Positions 1 through 11,368 are shown, numbered from the stretch's first letter. The stretch is 64,000 bases of DNA from Pseudonocardia sp. EC080619-01 (GCF_001420995.1 NZ_CP012184.1:5812501-5876500); one strand, 5' to 3'. Numbers and translations are program-made. The notes: a model not told the origin generated them from the sequence alone.

Positions 1-208
1 GTCCGCCCGTGTGTTCAAGGGCGAGATGAAGGGCCTGAAGGACGACGACGCCACGTCGAAGGCCGCGCAGGGCGACAAGGCCGCGCCGCAGGAGAAGGCC
101 GCTCCGCAGGAGCTGCCCGCCACGCCGCAGGCCACGACCGAGCCCGCTCCGCAGGCGCAGCAGGGTCAGCAGGCCCCGTCGCCGCAGGACCGCGGCACCG
201 CGGGCTGA
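1..208 (+). CDS. tatA: TatA, Sec-independent translocase subunit (C-terminal part)
   Basis: This is the 3' end of a gene that begins before the window; the frame is open from base 2. The visible 68 residues start in the end of an amphipathic helix ([12 protein letters not shown], a typical TatA segment) and continue into a Gln/Pro/Ala-rich hydrophilic tail. The N-terminal membrane helix is outside the window. TatA multimers form the pore that exports folded twin-arginine proteins. tatC follows after 13 nt, which supports the identification and an operon. The tail alone would not identify the gene. Confidence 0.85.
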   Translation, partial: SARVFKGEMKGLKDDDATSKAAQGDKAAPQEKAAPQELPATPQATTEPAPQAQQGQQAPSPQDRGTAG

Positions 209-221
209 GGTCGCCGGCACC

Positions 222-1340
222 GTGAAGTCCCCGTTCCGTCGGAAGCGCAGGCTCAACCCCGACGGGACCATGACCCTCGTCGAGCATCTCTACGAGCTGC
301 GCAACCGGCTCGGCATCTCGCTCGCCGCGATCGCGGTGACGACGGTGTTCGGCTACATCTGGTTCGAGGTCTCGTTCTTCGGCTGGCCCAGCCTCGGCGA
401 GCTGCTCAAGGACCCGTACTGCTCGTTGCCCGCGTCGTCGCGTGCCTCGTTCAACGCCGACCCGAACTCGTGCACTCTCCTCGGCACGACGCCGTTCGAC
501 CAGTTCATGCTGCGGCTGAAGGTGGGTGCGACCGCCGGGGTGATCCTGGCCTGCCCCATCTGGCTGTACCAGTTCTGGGGCTTCATCACGCCGGGTCTGG
601 TGAAGAAGGAGCGGCGCTACGCGCTGAGCTTCGTCTCGGTCGCCGCGATCCTGTTCGTCGCGGGCGCGGTGCTCGCCTACCTGATCATCCCGCAGGCCCT
701 CGGTTTCCTGCTGACGATCGGTAGCGAGATCCAGACGACCGCGCTGACCGGCGCGTCGTACTTCTCGCTCGTCGTCAACCTGATCGTGATCTTCGGGGTC
801 AGCTTCCTGATCCCGCTGCTGGTGGTGGCCCTCAACGGGGCCGGGATCGTCAGCTACCAGATGCTGAAGAAGTCGCGGCGCGGCCTGATCTTCGGGCTGT
901 TCGTCTTCGCGGCGATCGCGACGCCCGGCCAGGACCCGATCTCCATGATCGCGCTGGCCATGGCGCTGACCCTGCTGTTCGAGGGTGCGATCCAGGTCTG
1001 CCGGATCTCCGACCGGCGACGGGAGCGGCGCCGCGCGGCCGAGGGCTGGGAGTCCTGGGACCCGGACAGCCCGTCGCCGCTCGACACCGCGCCGTCCCGG
1101 ATCGACGGGCCCTCCGACCTCGGCGGGCCGTCGCGGATCGAGGAGCCCGCAGCGGTCGGGGAGCCGGCCGGGGCCGGCGCCGGTCCGGCTGCGCCCGCGG
1201 TGATCGGCCGGGCGACCGCGCGTCCCACGTCGGCGGGGCCGCCCGCGTCGCCGCCGCCGGCACCGTCCGCACCGCCGCCGCCGGCGCCGTCCACACCGCC
1301 GGAGCGCCCCGCGGGCGACTCCTTCGACGACATCACCTGA
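222..1340 (+). CDS. tatC: TatC, Sec-independent translocase receptor
   Basis: TatC recognises twin-arginine signal peptides and builds the translocon with TatA in the cytoplasmic membrane. The 372-aa product starts at a GTG 13 nt after tatA. Near the N-terminus it has the family motif [14 protein letters not shown], which contains the conserved cytoplasmic Glu, and about six hydrophobic segments follow up to residue about 255. The last 100 residues are a low-complexity Pro/Ala/Gly tail not needed for the fold, which makes the protein longer than a typical 250-300 aa TatC. A strong hairpin follows the stop codon. Confidence 0.95.
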   Translation: MKSPFRRKRRLNPDGTMTLVEHLYELRNRLGISLAAIAVTTVFGYIWFEVSFFGWPSLGELLKDPYCSLPASSRASFNADPNSCTLLGTTPFDQFMLRLKVGATAGVILACPIWLYQFWGFITPGLVKKERRYALSFVSVAAILFVAGAVLAYLIIPQALGFLLTIGSEIQTTALTGASYFSLVVNLIVIFGVSFLIPLLVVALNGAGIVSYQMLKKSRRGLIFGLFVFAAIATPGQDPISMIALAMALTLLFEGAIQVCRISDRRRERRRAAEGWESWDPDSPSPLDTAPSRIDGPSDLGGPSRIEEPAAVGEPAGAGAGPAAPAVIGRATARPTSAGPPASPPPAPSAPPPPAPSTPPERPAGDSFDDIT

Positions 1341-1348
1341 CCGGCGTG

Positions 1349-1376
1349 CCGGCCGGCGCCGAGCGGCGCCGGCCGG
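1349..1376 (+). terminator. Hairpin after tatC
   Basis: Perfect 12-bp inverted repeat CCGGCCGGCGCC / GGCGCCGGCCGG with a 4-nt GAGC loop, 8 nt after the tatC stop codon. No T tract follows, as is common for actinobacterial intrinsic terminators. It probably ends the tatAC transcript before the kinase gene. Confidence 0.7.
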
Positions 1377-1475
1377 TCCCGGGAGACCCTGTCCCCCCAC
1401 GGCGCCGGGTGCGGCCGTACGCTCTCTCCCCGGGTCCGGAACGGGCAGTACAGGCGAGGAGTTGGGTCGGGGCGC

Positions 1476-2216
1476 ATGAAGTACAACCGGGTGGTCATCA
1501 AGCTCAGCGGCCAGGCGATGGCCGGTGACGACGGCTTCGGGTTCGACGCGAAGGCCCTCGCCCACCTGGCCGCGCAGATCCGTCAGGTGCGTGAGCTCGG
1601 GGTGCAGATCGCCGTCGTGGTCGGGGGCGGGAACGTCTTCCGCGGGAACCGCTCCGACTCGTGGGGCATCGACCGGGTCGAGGCCGACAACATCGGCATG
1701 CTCGGCACGGTGATCAACAGCCTGCTGCTGCGCGGCAAGCTCTCCGCGAGCGGCGAGGACAACGTCCGGGTGATGACCGCGATCCCGATCAACGCGGTCG
1801 CCGAGCCGTTCCTGCGGCTGCGCGCGAAGCGCCACCTCGACAAGGACGCCATCCTGATCTTCTCCGGTGGCAACGGCCAACCGTTCATCACCACCGACTA
1901 CCCGAGCGTCCAGCGGGCGCTGGAGATCGGCGCCGACGCGCTGCTCGTCGCCAAGCACGGCGTCGACGGCGTCTACGACACCGATCCCCGCAAGAACCCC
2001 GACGCGCACCGCTACGAGCGGCTGCCCTACGACGAGGTGCTGTCCCGGCGGCTCGCGGTGATGGACCAGACGGCCTTCATCCTGGCCCGCGACCACGGCC
2101 TGCCGCTGCACGTGTTCGACATCGAGCGGGACGGCCTGATGGCCGCGATCTGCCGTGGTGAGCACCACGGCACGGAGATCAACGCCGACATCGTCGAGGC
2201 CGAGTTCGCCCGCTGA
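1476..2216 (+). CDS. UMP kinase-like amino acid kinase family protein
   Basis: The 246-aa product has the amino-acid-kinase fold of bacterial UMP kinase (PyrH): KLSG near residue 9, a VVVGGGNVFRG glycine loop, and a late YDTDPRKNPDA nucleotide-binding segment followed by YDEVL and MDQTAF. PyrH phosphorylates UMP to UDP. It differs from canonical PyrH at signature positions, for example KLSGQAM instead of KLSGEAL and a GTEI ending instead of GTLV. It also lies beside the tat genes and not between tsf and frr, where actinobacterial pyrH normally sits. It is therefore probably a diverged paralogue, and catalytic specificity for UMP is not certain. Confidence 0.75.
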   Translation: MKYNRVVIKLSGQAMAGDDGFGFDAKALAHLAAQIRQVRELGVQIAVVVGGGNVFRGNRSDSWGIDRVEADNIGMLGTVINSLLLRGKLSASGEDNVRVMTAIPINAVAEPFLRLRAKRHLDKDAILIFSGGNGQPFITTDYPSVQRALEIGADALLVAKHGVDGVYDTDPRKNPDAHRYERLPYDEVLSRRLAVMDQTAFILARDHGLPLHVFDIERDGLMAAICRGEHHGTEINADIVEAEFAR

Positions 2217-2246
2217 GCCGGGTACCGGCCCCGCGGGCCGGGCTCA
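2214..2246. terminator. Bidirectional hairpin between convergent genes
   Basis: An imperfect stem (TGAGCC at the left and GGCTCA at the right, with inner GGCCC/GGGCC) spans the 27 bp between the kinase stop codon and the stop codon of the convergent siderophore-interacting gene. It includes both stop codons. It could terminate both transcripts. Confidence 0.5.
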
Positions 2247-3080
2247 CAGGAGCCCGACCCGCGCGAGCCGCTCCTCGAACAGGTCGCGGATCTCCTCCTC
2301 GTCGGAGCCGAGGCGCTGCGCCTCCGCGTAGAGCTGGGCGGTGTCCACACCGGAGTCGGCCTCACGCCGCCGCCACGTGTCGGCGTCGACCCGCCAGTAC
2401 CCGATGACGCCGTAGCCGGTGGCCGGCATCCCGAGCTCGTGGCGCAGGTACTTGCGGACCCCGCGGGTCGCGGCGACCTCGCCGGCGACGTAGACGTAGC
2501 CGGGCCCCTCCGGGAAGGAGAGGGCGGTCACGACCTCGTGCAGCACGCTCCCGGCACCGGCCAGCGCGGGATTGTCGATCCAGCGCGTCTCGACGCCCAG
2601 GTCCCGCCGGTCCGCGGGGTCGGGGATCTCGACGATCGCCGTCGTCGTGACCCGGTCCGGCGACTCGGCCGCGATCCGGGTGATCGCCGGCAGCGCGGTG
2701 ACGTCGCCGACCAGCAGCTGCCAGGCCGCGTCCTCCGGGCGCCGGAACCAGCTGTTGTGGTGGGTGATCCGCAGGCGGTCACCGACCCGCGCGCCGGCCG
2801 CCCACTCGCCGCCGACGCCACCGGCGTGCAGGACGATCTCGACGTCCATCTCCCGGGCCGCCGCGTCGAAGCGGCGCACGGTGTACCAGCGTCCGACGTC
2901 CGCGACGGGGTCCCCGCCGGTGCCGGGGACCGGGAAGTTGAACACACACCCCTCGTCGGGGACGCCGAGCGGCTCGAAGCCGTCGAGGCCCGGCCCGCCC
3001 ACCGTCACGCGGACGAGGCTGGGGGACAGGCGGTCGACGGCGTGCACGTCGACGATCCGGTGGGCGATCTCCTTGGACAT
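2244..3080 (-). CDS. Siderophore-interacting FAD/NAD(P)H reductase
   Basis: Ferric-siderophore reductase of the SIP/ViuB family, which releases iron from imported siderophores by reducing Fe(III). The 278-aa protein has an N-terminal FAD-binding barrel with the RWYTVRRFD flavin motif (about residue 80) and a C-terminal SIP domain with an NAD(P)-binding fold ending in tryptophan-rich YWR. ATG at 3080 is chosen (MSKEIAHRI) because homologues start near it; an in-frame extension to 3263 is possible but looks non-coding. I see no clear iron-regulator (IdeR/DtxR) box in the 228 bp upstream. No siderophore synthesis genes lie nearby. Confidence 0.88.
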   Translation of the reverse strand: MSKEIAHRIVDVHAVDRLSPSLVRVTVGGPGLDGFEPLGVPDEGCVFNFPVPGTGGDPVADVGRWYTVRRFDAAAREMDVEIVLHAGGVGGEWAAGARVGDRLRITHHNSWFRRPEDAAWQLLVGDVTALPAITRIAAESPDRVTTTAIVEIPDPADRRDLGVETRWIDNPALAGAGSVLHEVVTALSFPEGPGYVYVAGEVAATRGVRKYLRHELGMPATGYGVIGYWRVDADTWRRREADSGVDTAQLYAEAQRLGSDEEEIRDLFEERLARVGLL

Positions 3081-3308
3081 GTGCGGACCTTCTGCTCGCG
3101 CGGAGTGGACATGCGATCCGTGGTGGGAGACGCGTGGTCGGACGTTCGGACGTCGTCGATCAGTCTGTCCCGCCGACGCCCCGGCCGTCGAGGCGACTCC
3201 GCAGCCGACGGGGTGTGACCTGGCCCGTACCGCGGCGGGACGTGCCGGGAGGAGACGCGTCACACGTCTGCGAGGCGGGTCACGGCGGGTGTGTGACAGC
3301 CTGGGGCG

Positions 3309-6245
3309 GTGAGTACCCGGTCAGGCGTGAGCGATCAGGCTCCCGATCCGGCCGCCGCCTACGCGGCGGCCAAGGCCCGCTCCGCACACCCCCGGCTGGC
3401 CGAGTTCACCGGCCTGCTGCCGTTCGACCTCGACGGCTTCCAGCGGGAGTCGTGCGAGGCGCTGGAGGAGGGCCACGGCGTCCTGCTGTGCGCCCCCACC
3501 GGCGCGGGCAAGACGGTCGCCGGCGAGTTCGCGGTGCACCTCGCGCTGTCCGAGGGCCGCAAGTGCTTCTACACGACGCCGATCAAGGCGCTCTCCAACC
3601 AGAAGCACGCCGACCTCGTCGACCGCTACGGCCCGGACGCCGTCGGCCTGCTCACCGGGGACACCGCCGTGAACGGTGATGCCCAGGTGGTCGTGATGAC
3701 CACCGAGGTCCTCCGCAACATGATCTACGCCGACAGCGACAAGGCGGCGAACCGGCGGCTCGACCACCTCGGGTACGTCGTGATGGACGAGGTGCACTAC
3801 CTCGCCGACCGGTTCCGCGGCGCGGTGTGGGAGGAGGTCATCCTCCAGCTGCCCGAGCACGTCGCCCTCGTCGGGCTGTCGGCGACGGTCAGCAATGCCG
3901 AGGAGTTCGGCGACTGGCTGATCGAGGTCCGCGGGGACACCCGGGGCGTCGTCGACGAGCACCGCCCGGTGCCGCTGTGGCAGCACATGATGGTCGGCAA
4001 CCGGCTGTTCGACCTGTTCGGCGAGATCCGCCCGGAGGACCGGGACGCGCCGTCGCAGCTCGTCGTCGATCCCGACCTGGTGCGGCACACCCGGGAGATG
4101 CAGCGCCGGGACTCCGCCGGCTCCCGGGCCGCCGACCGGGCGGGCGACCGGGGCCCGCGCGGCCGCGGGCGTGGCGGGCCGCGGGACCGCGGCCGGACGC
4201 GCGGCGGGAAGCAGGACGCCACGGCCGTCGTCGGGCGGGGGCCACGCCCCGGCGGGCCGTCCCGCGGCGGGTTCCGACCGCCGTCGCGGGTGCAGGTCAT
4301 CGACCGGCTGGACCGCGAGGGCCTGCTGCCGGCGATCACCTTCGTGTTCTCCCGCGCCGGGTGCGACGCCGCCGTCGGCCAGTGCGTGCGGGCCGGCGTC
4401 CGGCTCACCGACCCGGACGACGTCGAGGAGATCCGCCGGATCGTCGAGAAGCACACCGGCGACCTGCCGCAGGCCGACCTCGGGGTGCTCGGCTACTGGG
4501 AGTGGCGCGAGGCCCTCGAACGCGGTGTCGCGGCGCACCACGCCGGCATGCTGCCCGCCTTCAAGGAGACCGTCGAGGAGCTGTTCGTCGCCGGGCTCGT
4601 CCGATGCGTGTTCGCCACCGAGACCCTGGCACTGGGCATCAACATGCCGGCTCGCACCGTCGTGCTGGAGCGGCTGGTCAAGTACAACGGCGAGGCGCAC
4701 GTCGACCTGACCCCGGGGGAGTACACCCAGCTCACCGGCCGCGCCGGGCGGCGCGGGATCGACGTGGAGGGGCACGCCGTCGTCCTCTGGACGCCCGGCA
4801 TGGACCCGGAGCAGGTCGCCGGGCTCGCCTCCACCCGCACTTACCCGCTGCGCAGCTCGTTCCGGCCGGTCTACAACATGTCGGTCAACCTGGTCGGCCG
4901 GCTCGGCACCGACGCCGCCCGCGAACTCCTGGAACGCTCGTTCGGGCAGTTCCAGGCCGACCGCTCGGTCGTCGGGCTCGCCCGGCGCATCGACCGCAAC
5001 GCCGAGGCGCTGGCGGGCTACCGCGAGTCGATGACCTGCCACCTCGGCGACTTCGCCGAGTACGCGGACCTGCGCCGGCGGATCACCGAACGCGAGAAGT
5101 CGCTGCGCAGGCAGAACACCTCCGCCGCCCGCGACGAGACCACCGAGTCGCTGCGCGAGCTGCGCCCCGGTGACGTCATCGGCATCCCGGCGGGCAAGCG
5201 GGCCGGGATCGCCGTGGTGCTCGACGCGGGCGTGGGGGCGTACTCGGCGAACGGCCGGGACCCCGAGCCGCGCCCGCTCGTCTGCACCGAGGACCGGTGG
5301 GCCGGGCGGTTGTCCGCGGCGGACTTCCCGGCGGCCGTCGAGGTACTGGGGCGGATCAGGATCCCGAAGCGGGTGGACCACCGGTCGCCGCAGGTCCGCC
5401 GGGACCTGGCGTCGTCGCTGCGCAACTCCCGGATCGTCCCACCGGACCCCGGCCGCCGCCGCAGGCACGGCGTGCAGGACGACCCGGAGCTCGTGACCCT
5501 GCGCCGGGCACTGCGCGCGCACCCCTGCCACGGTTGCGACGACCGTGAGGCGCACGCCCGCTGGGGCGAGCGTCACGCCCGCCTCGAACGCGAGACGGAG
5601 ACGCTGCGGCAGAAGGTCCGCGCCACGACCCACTCGCTGGCGCGGTCGTTCGACCGGATCCGGGCGTTGCTCACCGAGCGCGGCTACCTCATGCCGGTCG
5701 CCGAGGTCGGCCCCGGTGACGACGAGGTCACCGACCACGGCCGCGTCCTCGCCCGGCTGTGGGGGGAGTCGGACCTGCTCGCCGCCGAGTGCCTGCGCCA
5801 CGGCGCCTGGGAGGGGCTGGAGCCCGACGAGCTCGCCGCGGTGGCGTCCGCGCTGGTCTACGAGTCGCGCCGGGACGACGCCCCGATGCCGCGACTGCCG
5901 CAGGGCCCGGTCTCCGACGCCTGCGAGCGGACGGTGCGGATCTGGGAGGAGCTCGAGGCCGACCAGCGGCGGCACAAGGCCGAACGCACCCGCGCACCCG
6001 ACCTGGCCTTCGCCTGGCCGATGCACCGCTGGGCGCGCGGGGAGTCCCTCGCACAGGTTCTGGAGGCCGCCGAGCGCAACGGGCACGAGCTGTCCGCCGG
6101 CGACTTCGTACGCTGGGCCCGGCAGGTCCTCGACCTGCTCGACCAGGTGGCCGGTGTCGCCGGCCGGTCGAGCGCGGTGGGGAAGGCCGCGCACCGGGCC
6201 TCCGGTGCGGTCCGGCGCGGCGTGGTCGCGGCCGGGATGGAATGA
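3309..6245 (+). CDS. helY: HelY-type DEAD/DEAH box RNA helicase
   Basis: Ski2/Mtr4-like superfamily 2 helicase of 978 aa, starting at GTG 3309. Walker A APTGAGKT lies at about residue 62 and the DEVH box at 160-163. Motif III-like SATVSN, a C-terminal RecA lobe ending TGRAGRRGID, and a helical C-terminal region with a CHGC pair follow. Mycobacterial HelY also lies beside tatC. An Arg/Gly-rich basic insert (about residues 267-322) separates the lobes and largely explains why the protein is longer than HelY of M. tuberculosis. Expected to unwind structured RNA in the cytoplasm. The next gene follows after 37 bp. Confidence 0.9.
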   Translation: MSTRSGVSDQAPDPAAAYAAAKARSAHPRLAEFTGLLPFDLDGFQRESCEALEEGHGVLLCAPTGAGKTVAGEFAVHLALSEGRKCFYTTPIKALSNQKHADLVDRYGPDAVGLLTGDTAVNGDAQVVVMTTEVLRNMIYADSDKAANRRLDHLGYVVMDEVHYLADRFRGAVWEEVILQLPEHVALVGLSATVSNAEEFGDWLIEVRGDTRGVVDEHRPVPLWQHMMVGNRLFDLFGEIRPEDRDAPSQLVVDPDLVRHTREMQRRDSAGSRAADRAGDRGPRGRGRGGPRDRGRTRGGKQDATAVVGRGPRPGGPSRGGFRPPSRVQVIDRLDREGLLPAITFVFSRAGCDAAVGQCVRAGVRLTDPDDVEEIRRIVEKHTGDLPQADLGVLGYWEWREALERGVAAHHAGMLPAFKETVEELFVAGLVRCVFATETLALGINMPARTVVLERLVKYNGEAHVDLTPGEYTQLTGRAGRRGIDVEGHAVVLWTPGMDPEQVAGLASTRTYPLRSSFRPVYNMSVNLVGRLGTDAARELLERSFGQFQADRSVVGLARRIDRNAEALAGYRESMTCHLGDFAEYADLRRRITEREKSLRRQNTSAARDETTESLRELRPGDVIGIPAGKRAGIAVVLDAGVGAYSANGRDPEPRPLVCTEDRWAGRLSAADFPAAVEVLGRIRIPKRVDHRSPQVRRDLASSLRNSRIVPPDPGRRRRHGVQDDPELVTLRRALRAHPCHGCDDREAHARWGERHARLERETETLRQKVRATTHSLARSFDRIRALLTERGYLMPVAEVGPGDDEVTDHGRVLARLWGESDLLAAECLRHGAWEGLEPDELAAVASALVYESRRDDAPMPRLPQGPVSDACERTVRIWEELEADQRRHKAERTRAPDLAFAWPMHRWARGESLAQVLEAAERNGHELSAGDFVRWARQVLDLLDQVAGVAGRSSAVGKAAHRASGAVRRGVVAAGME

Positions 6246-6282
6246 CGTGCGAGACGACAAGCAGGACGGCGAGAGGTCGGCG

Positions 6283-7224
6283 ATGAGCAACCCGCAGGGT
6301 CCGGACAGGCATCCCGAGGATGCCTCCGAGCGGACGGGGGAGCTGCCCGTGTGGGGCGGCCCTCCGCCGGGCGGGTGGGGCGCCGATCCGGAGTCGACGG
6401 GGGCCTGGTCCCCGGAGCAGGACGGGCGCGACGGCTGGGGCGGCGCGGGCGGTGCGCCCGGCTGGGCCGACCGCGGCGCGGGCGACGCGGGCTGGGACCC
6501 GCGCACCGCGCGGCACGACGCGTCCCGTGACGCCGGACCCGGCGCCGACCCCGCCGCGACGGGGGCCTGGTCGCCGCAGGACACCGGGAGCTGGGACACC
6601 GGGGGCTGGGACACCGGCGGCCGGGACGACCGGGGCGCCGGGCAGGACACCCGCGGCGGTGCACACTCCGCGCCGCTGTGGGGCGACGAGGCCTCACCGG
6701 ACCAGGGCGACACCTGGGCGGTGCCCACCGGCCGGCGCGGCGGCCGTCGTCGTGCACCGGAGGGACCGACCGACGCCGTGCCCGCGGGCGCACCCCCGGC
6801 CGGGTACACCGAGGAGCCGACCGTCGCGCAGCAGCCCGGCGACGGCGGTGGCTGGTCCGGCGCCGGGCCGGGTGCGGAGCCGTGGGCCCCGAGCGAGGCC
6901 GTGCGTGCGCCGGCCGGCAACGGGAAGAAGTGGGCCCTGGCCGGCGCCGGCGTGCTGCTGGTCGCGGTCCTGGCCGTCTCGGCGCTGGTGTGGCCGGCGT
7001 GGCTCCTGACGAGCCACCTCGACCAGACCGCGCTGCAGACCGGGGTCAACCAGGTCCTGACCGAGGACTACGGCCTCCAGGTCGGTGCCGTGCAGTGCCC
7101 CGACGACGTCGAGGTCTCGGCCGGCACGCAGTTCGCCTGTCAGGCCGTGGTCGACGGCGAGCAGGTCGAGGTGGCCGGCATCGTGACCTCCGACGAGGGC
7201 GACTACCAGGTGAACCGGGTCTGA
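6283..7224 (+). CDS. DUF4333 membrane-anchored protein
   Basis: The 313-aa protein starts at ATG 6283 after a GAGAGG-type ribosome site. Residues 1-220 are a Gly/Asp/Trp-rich disordered cytoplasmic region with repeats of GAWSP and GxWDTGG. One transmembrane helix follows (about 223-247, WALAGAGVLLVAVLAVSALVW), then a C-terminal DUF4333 domain outside the membrane with the paired cysteines CPDDVEV...FACQA. The position after helY matches the Rv2091c-type membrane protein of mycobacteria. Function is unknown; the two cysteines probably form a disulfide. Confidence 0.8.
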   Translation: MSNPQGPDRHPEDASERTGELPVWGGPPPGGWGADPESTGAWSPEQDGRDGWGGAGGAPGWADRGAGDAGWDPRTARHDASRDAGPGADPAATGAWSPQDTGSWDTGGWDTGGRDDRGAGQDTRGGAHSAPLWGDEASPDQGDTWAVPTGRRGGRRRAPEGPTDAVPAGAPPAGYTEEPTVAQQPGDGGGWSGAGPGAEPWAPSEAVRAPAGNGKKWALAGAGVLLVAVLAVSALVWPAWLLTSHLDQTALQTGVNQVLTEDYGLQVGAVQCPDDVEVSAGTQFACQAVVDGEQVEVAGIVTSDEGDYQVNRV

Positions 7225-7273
7225 CCCGGAAAGCGATGGCGGCGCCGCCGCCGCGCGGGCAGGCTCGGCGGAC

Positions 7274-8488
7274 GTGAGCGCAGAGCACTACGTCCGCACC
7301 CTGACCGATCCGGCGCAGCGGCGCGCCGCCTACGACCAGTTCCTGTCGACGCTGCACCGCGGCCCGGCCGGTGACGAGGCGTGGGAGGCGCACGGGCACG
7401 CCGGCGACGAGCACTGGCTGGGTGTCGTCGACACCGACGGCGAGATCGTCGGCAGCGCCAACTCGTTCCCGTCCCGCCTGACCCTCCCGGGCGGTGCCCG
7501 GGTCCCGGCCGCGGCGGTGAGCGGCGTCGGTGTCCGCGCCGACCGCACCCGTGCCGGCCGGCTGACGGCGCTGATGCGGGCCCAGCTGACCGCGGCCCGG
7601 GAGCGCGGCGACACCGTGACGGTCCTGCGCGCCAGCGAGGCGGCGATCTACGGCCGCTACGGCTACGGCGTCGCCTCCCGCGGTCAGCACGTGCGGGTCA
7701 CCGCCCGCCCGGCCTGGCGCGCCGACGCCCCGGCCGGCGGCCGGGTCCGGCTCCTCGGCACCGCCGAGGCCGCCAAGATCCTGCCGGACCTGCAGGAACG
7801 CCTCGCCGCGGACCGGCCCGGCGGGATGACCCGCAACCCGCGCTGGTGGCGGCGCGCGATCGACCCGGGCGGCCCGTCCGCCGGGGAGTACAAGCAGATC
7901 GGGGTGCACACCGGCCCGGACGGTGACGACGGGTTCGCGATCTGGGGGATCTCCGAGGGCGAGCCCGGCGGGAACGACACGATCTCCGTCCAGCAGATGT
8001 GGGCCGGGTCGCCCGCGGCGACCGCCGGGCTGTGGCGGTTCCTCACCGGCGCCGACCTCAGCGACGCCGTGACCGCCTGGGCCCGCCCGCTGGACGAGGA
8101 CCTCGACCTGCTCCTGACCGACGGCCGCGCGCACCGGGTCACCGGCCGGTCCGACGACCTGTGGCTGCGGATCGTCGACGTCGGCGCGGCGCTGGCGGCG
8201 CGGGCCTGGGGATCCGGCGACCCGGTCGTCCTCCGGCTGCACGACCCCGTCCTCGACGACGCCGGCACCTGGCGGATCGGCCCCGGCGGTGTCCGCCCGG
8301 CCGGGGACGCGCTACCGGAGCTGGAGTGCGGCCTGGAGTCGCTCGCCCCCGCGTTCCTGGGGGACCGGACGCCGTCGGCGCTGGCCGCCGCCGGGCGCTG
8401 GACCGAGCACGTACCGGGTGCCGCGGTCCGGGCGGACGCGCTGTTCGCGGTGCCCGGGCCCGCACCGTGGAGCGGCACCTTCTTCTGA
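7274..8488 (+). CDS. Eis-like GNAT N-acetyltransferase
   Basis: The 404-aa protein matches the Eis family (N-terminal GNAT lobe, second GNAT-like lobe, SCP2-like C-terminal domain). Visible features are the acetyl-CoA loop region SGVGVRADRTRAGRLTALM (about residues 80-98), the IYGRYGYG segment that carries the family's catalytic tyrosine, and a C-terminal Phe whose carboxylate acts as base in Eis. Eis enzymes acetylate several amines of aminoglycosides and protein lysines; the substrate here is unknown. Starts at GTG 7274, 49 nt after the DUF4333 gene, so co-transcription is possible. Confidence 0.85.
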   Translation: MSAEHYVRTLTDPAQRRAAYDQFLSTLHRGPAGDEAWEAHGHAGDEHWLGVVDTDGEIVGSANSFPSRLTLPGGARVPAAAVSGVGVRADRTRAGRLTALMRAQLTAARERGDTVTVLRASEAAIYGRYGYGVASRGQHVRVTARPAWRADAPAGGRVRLLGTAEAAKILPDLQERLAADRPGGMTRNPRWWRRAIDPGGPSAGEYKQIGVHTGPDGDDGFAIWGISEGEPGGNDTISVQQMWAGSPAATAGLWRFLTGADLSDAVTAWARPLDEDLDLLLTDGRAHRVTGRSDDLWLRIVDVGAALAARAWGSGDPVVLRLHDPVLDDAGTWRIGPGGVRPAGDALPELECGLESLAPAFLGDRTPSALAAAGRWTEHVPGAAVRADALFAVPGPAPWSGTFF

Positions 8489-8620
8489 CCGGTCCCCGGG
8501 ACCCTCGGCACGTGTGCGGCGGGCGGGACGCGCGTACTCTCGCCCGCCCACCAGGGCGGATGCACGACGCGGCTGCCGGTCCCGTCGTCCGCGCCCCGCA
8601 GGATCGCCGGGAGGTCCGCG

Positions 8621-10348
<1,728 letters not shown>

Positions 10349-10351
10349 GCG

Positions 10352-11368
10352 TCAGGGCGCGAGACCGTGCACCCGGTCACCGGCCACCCGGCCGGCGCAC
10401 TCCCGCTCGGCCCTCGCGGAGAACGCGGGCTCCCGGGCCGCCTCCACCGCCGTGGCGATGTCGGCGGTCAGCAGGTCCCGGGTGATCCCCGCGGCCGCGG
10501 CGGCCCCGGCGGCGACCGCCGCGGGGACGGTCGCCATCGGGTCGGTGACGTTGCCCGCCGCGAAGACCCCGGGGACCGCGGTGGCGCCCATCGGGTCCGC
10601 GGGCAGGTGGTCGCCCAGCCCGGACGGGTGCTCGGTCACGGTCAGGCCGAGCCCGTCGAGGAACCCGGCCCGGGCCCGCGCCCTCGGCGAGACGGCCAGC
10701 GCGTCGACCGGCACGACGACGCCCGAGGTCAGCCGCAGCCCGGCGAGCCGGCCGTCCGGGGCCTCGACGGCCGTCACCTCCCCGTCGACGACGGAGATCC
10801 CGCAGGCGGCGAACGCCTCCCACTGGTCGTCGCCGGGTTCGGGGCCGGTGTGCAGGAACAGTGTCACGTCGCTGCTCCAGCGGGTCGCGATGTGCGCCTT
10901 CATCAGGTCGTGCGGCCCGGTGGACAGCACGCCGATCCGGGTGTCGCGGTGCTCCCAGGCGTGGCAGAAGGGGCAGGCGAACACCGGGCCGCCCCAGTGG
11001 CCGGCCAGGCCGTCGACAGCCGGGAGCTCGTCGGCGAGGCCGGTCGTGACGAGCAGCCGGCGGCCGGTGACCTCGCGTCCGTCCGCGGTGCCGACGGCGA
11101 ACCCGCCATCGGGCACGGCCCGCGCGGAGACGGCGCGGGCGTCGCGCACCTCCCCGCCGTAGCCGGTGACCTCGGCGCGCCCGATGCGGGCGATCTCCGC
11201 GGGCGGCAGGCCGTCGCGGGTGAGCCAGTTGTGCACCCCCTCGGCCGGGGCGTTGCGCGGGGTCCCGTCGTCGAGGACGAGGGTCCGCCAGCGGGACCGG
11301 GACAGCATCAGCGCGGCGGACAGGCCGGCGGCACCGCCGCCGATGACGATCACGTCGTAGTCGCTCAT
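10352..11368 (-). CDS. Thioredoxin reductase-like NAD(P)/FAD oxidoreductase
   Basis: The 338-aa flavoprotein has an N-terminal FAD dinucleotide motif VIGGGAAGLSAAL (residues 8-20), a CPFC dithiol centre at about residue 128 and a C-terminal GVFAAGNVTDP FAD motif. This pattern fits thioredoxin-reductase-like enzymes that pass electrons from NAD(P)H to a disulfide partner; the partner is unknown and no thioredoxin gene is adjacent. ATG 11368 is preferred because the sequence upstream is not protein-like. It is divergently transcribed from an XRE-cupin regulator over a 67-bp region that contains a palindrome, so it is the likely target of that regulator. Confidence 0.85.
   Translation of the reverse strand: MSDYDVIVIGGGAAGLSAALMLSRSRWRTLVLDDGTPRNAPAEGVHNWLTRDGLPPAEIARIGRAEVTGYGGEVRDARAVSARAVPDGGFAVGTADGREVTGRRLLVTTGLADELPAVDGLAGHWGGPVFACPFCHAWEHRDTRIGVLSTGPHDLMKAHIATRWSSDVTLFLHTGPEPGDDQWEAFAACGISVVDGEVTAVEAPDGRLAGLRLTSGVVVPVDALAVSPRARARAGFLDGLGLTVTEHPSGLGDHLPADPMGATAVPGVFAAGNVTDPMATVPAAVAAGAAAAAGITRDLLTADIATAVEAAREPAFSARAERECAGRVAGDRVHGLAP

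Noticed and set aside
3259-3297. GTCACAC...GTGTGAC inverted pair before helY as a CRP-type site
   Set aside because: The arms are 25 bp apart, too far for a CRP site, and may be a weak hairpin only.
3321-7049. Minus-strand open frame of 1242 codons across helY
   Set aside because: Antisense shadow of helY and the DUF4333 gene, with no recognisable domain.
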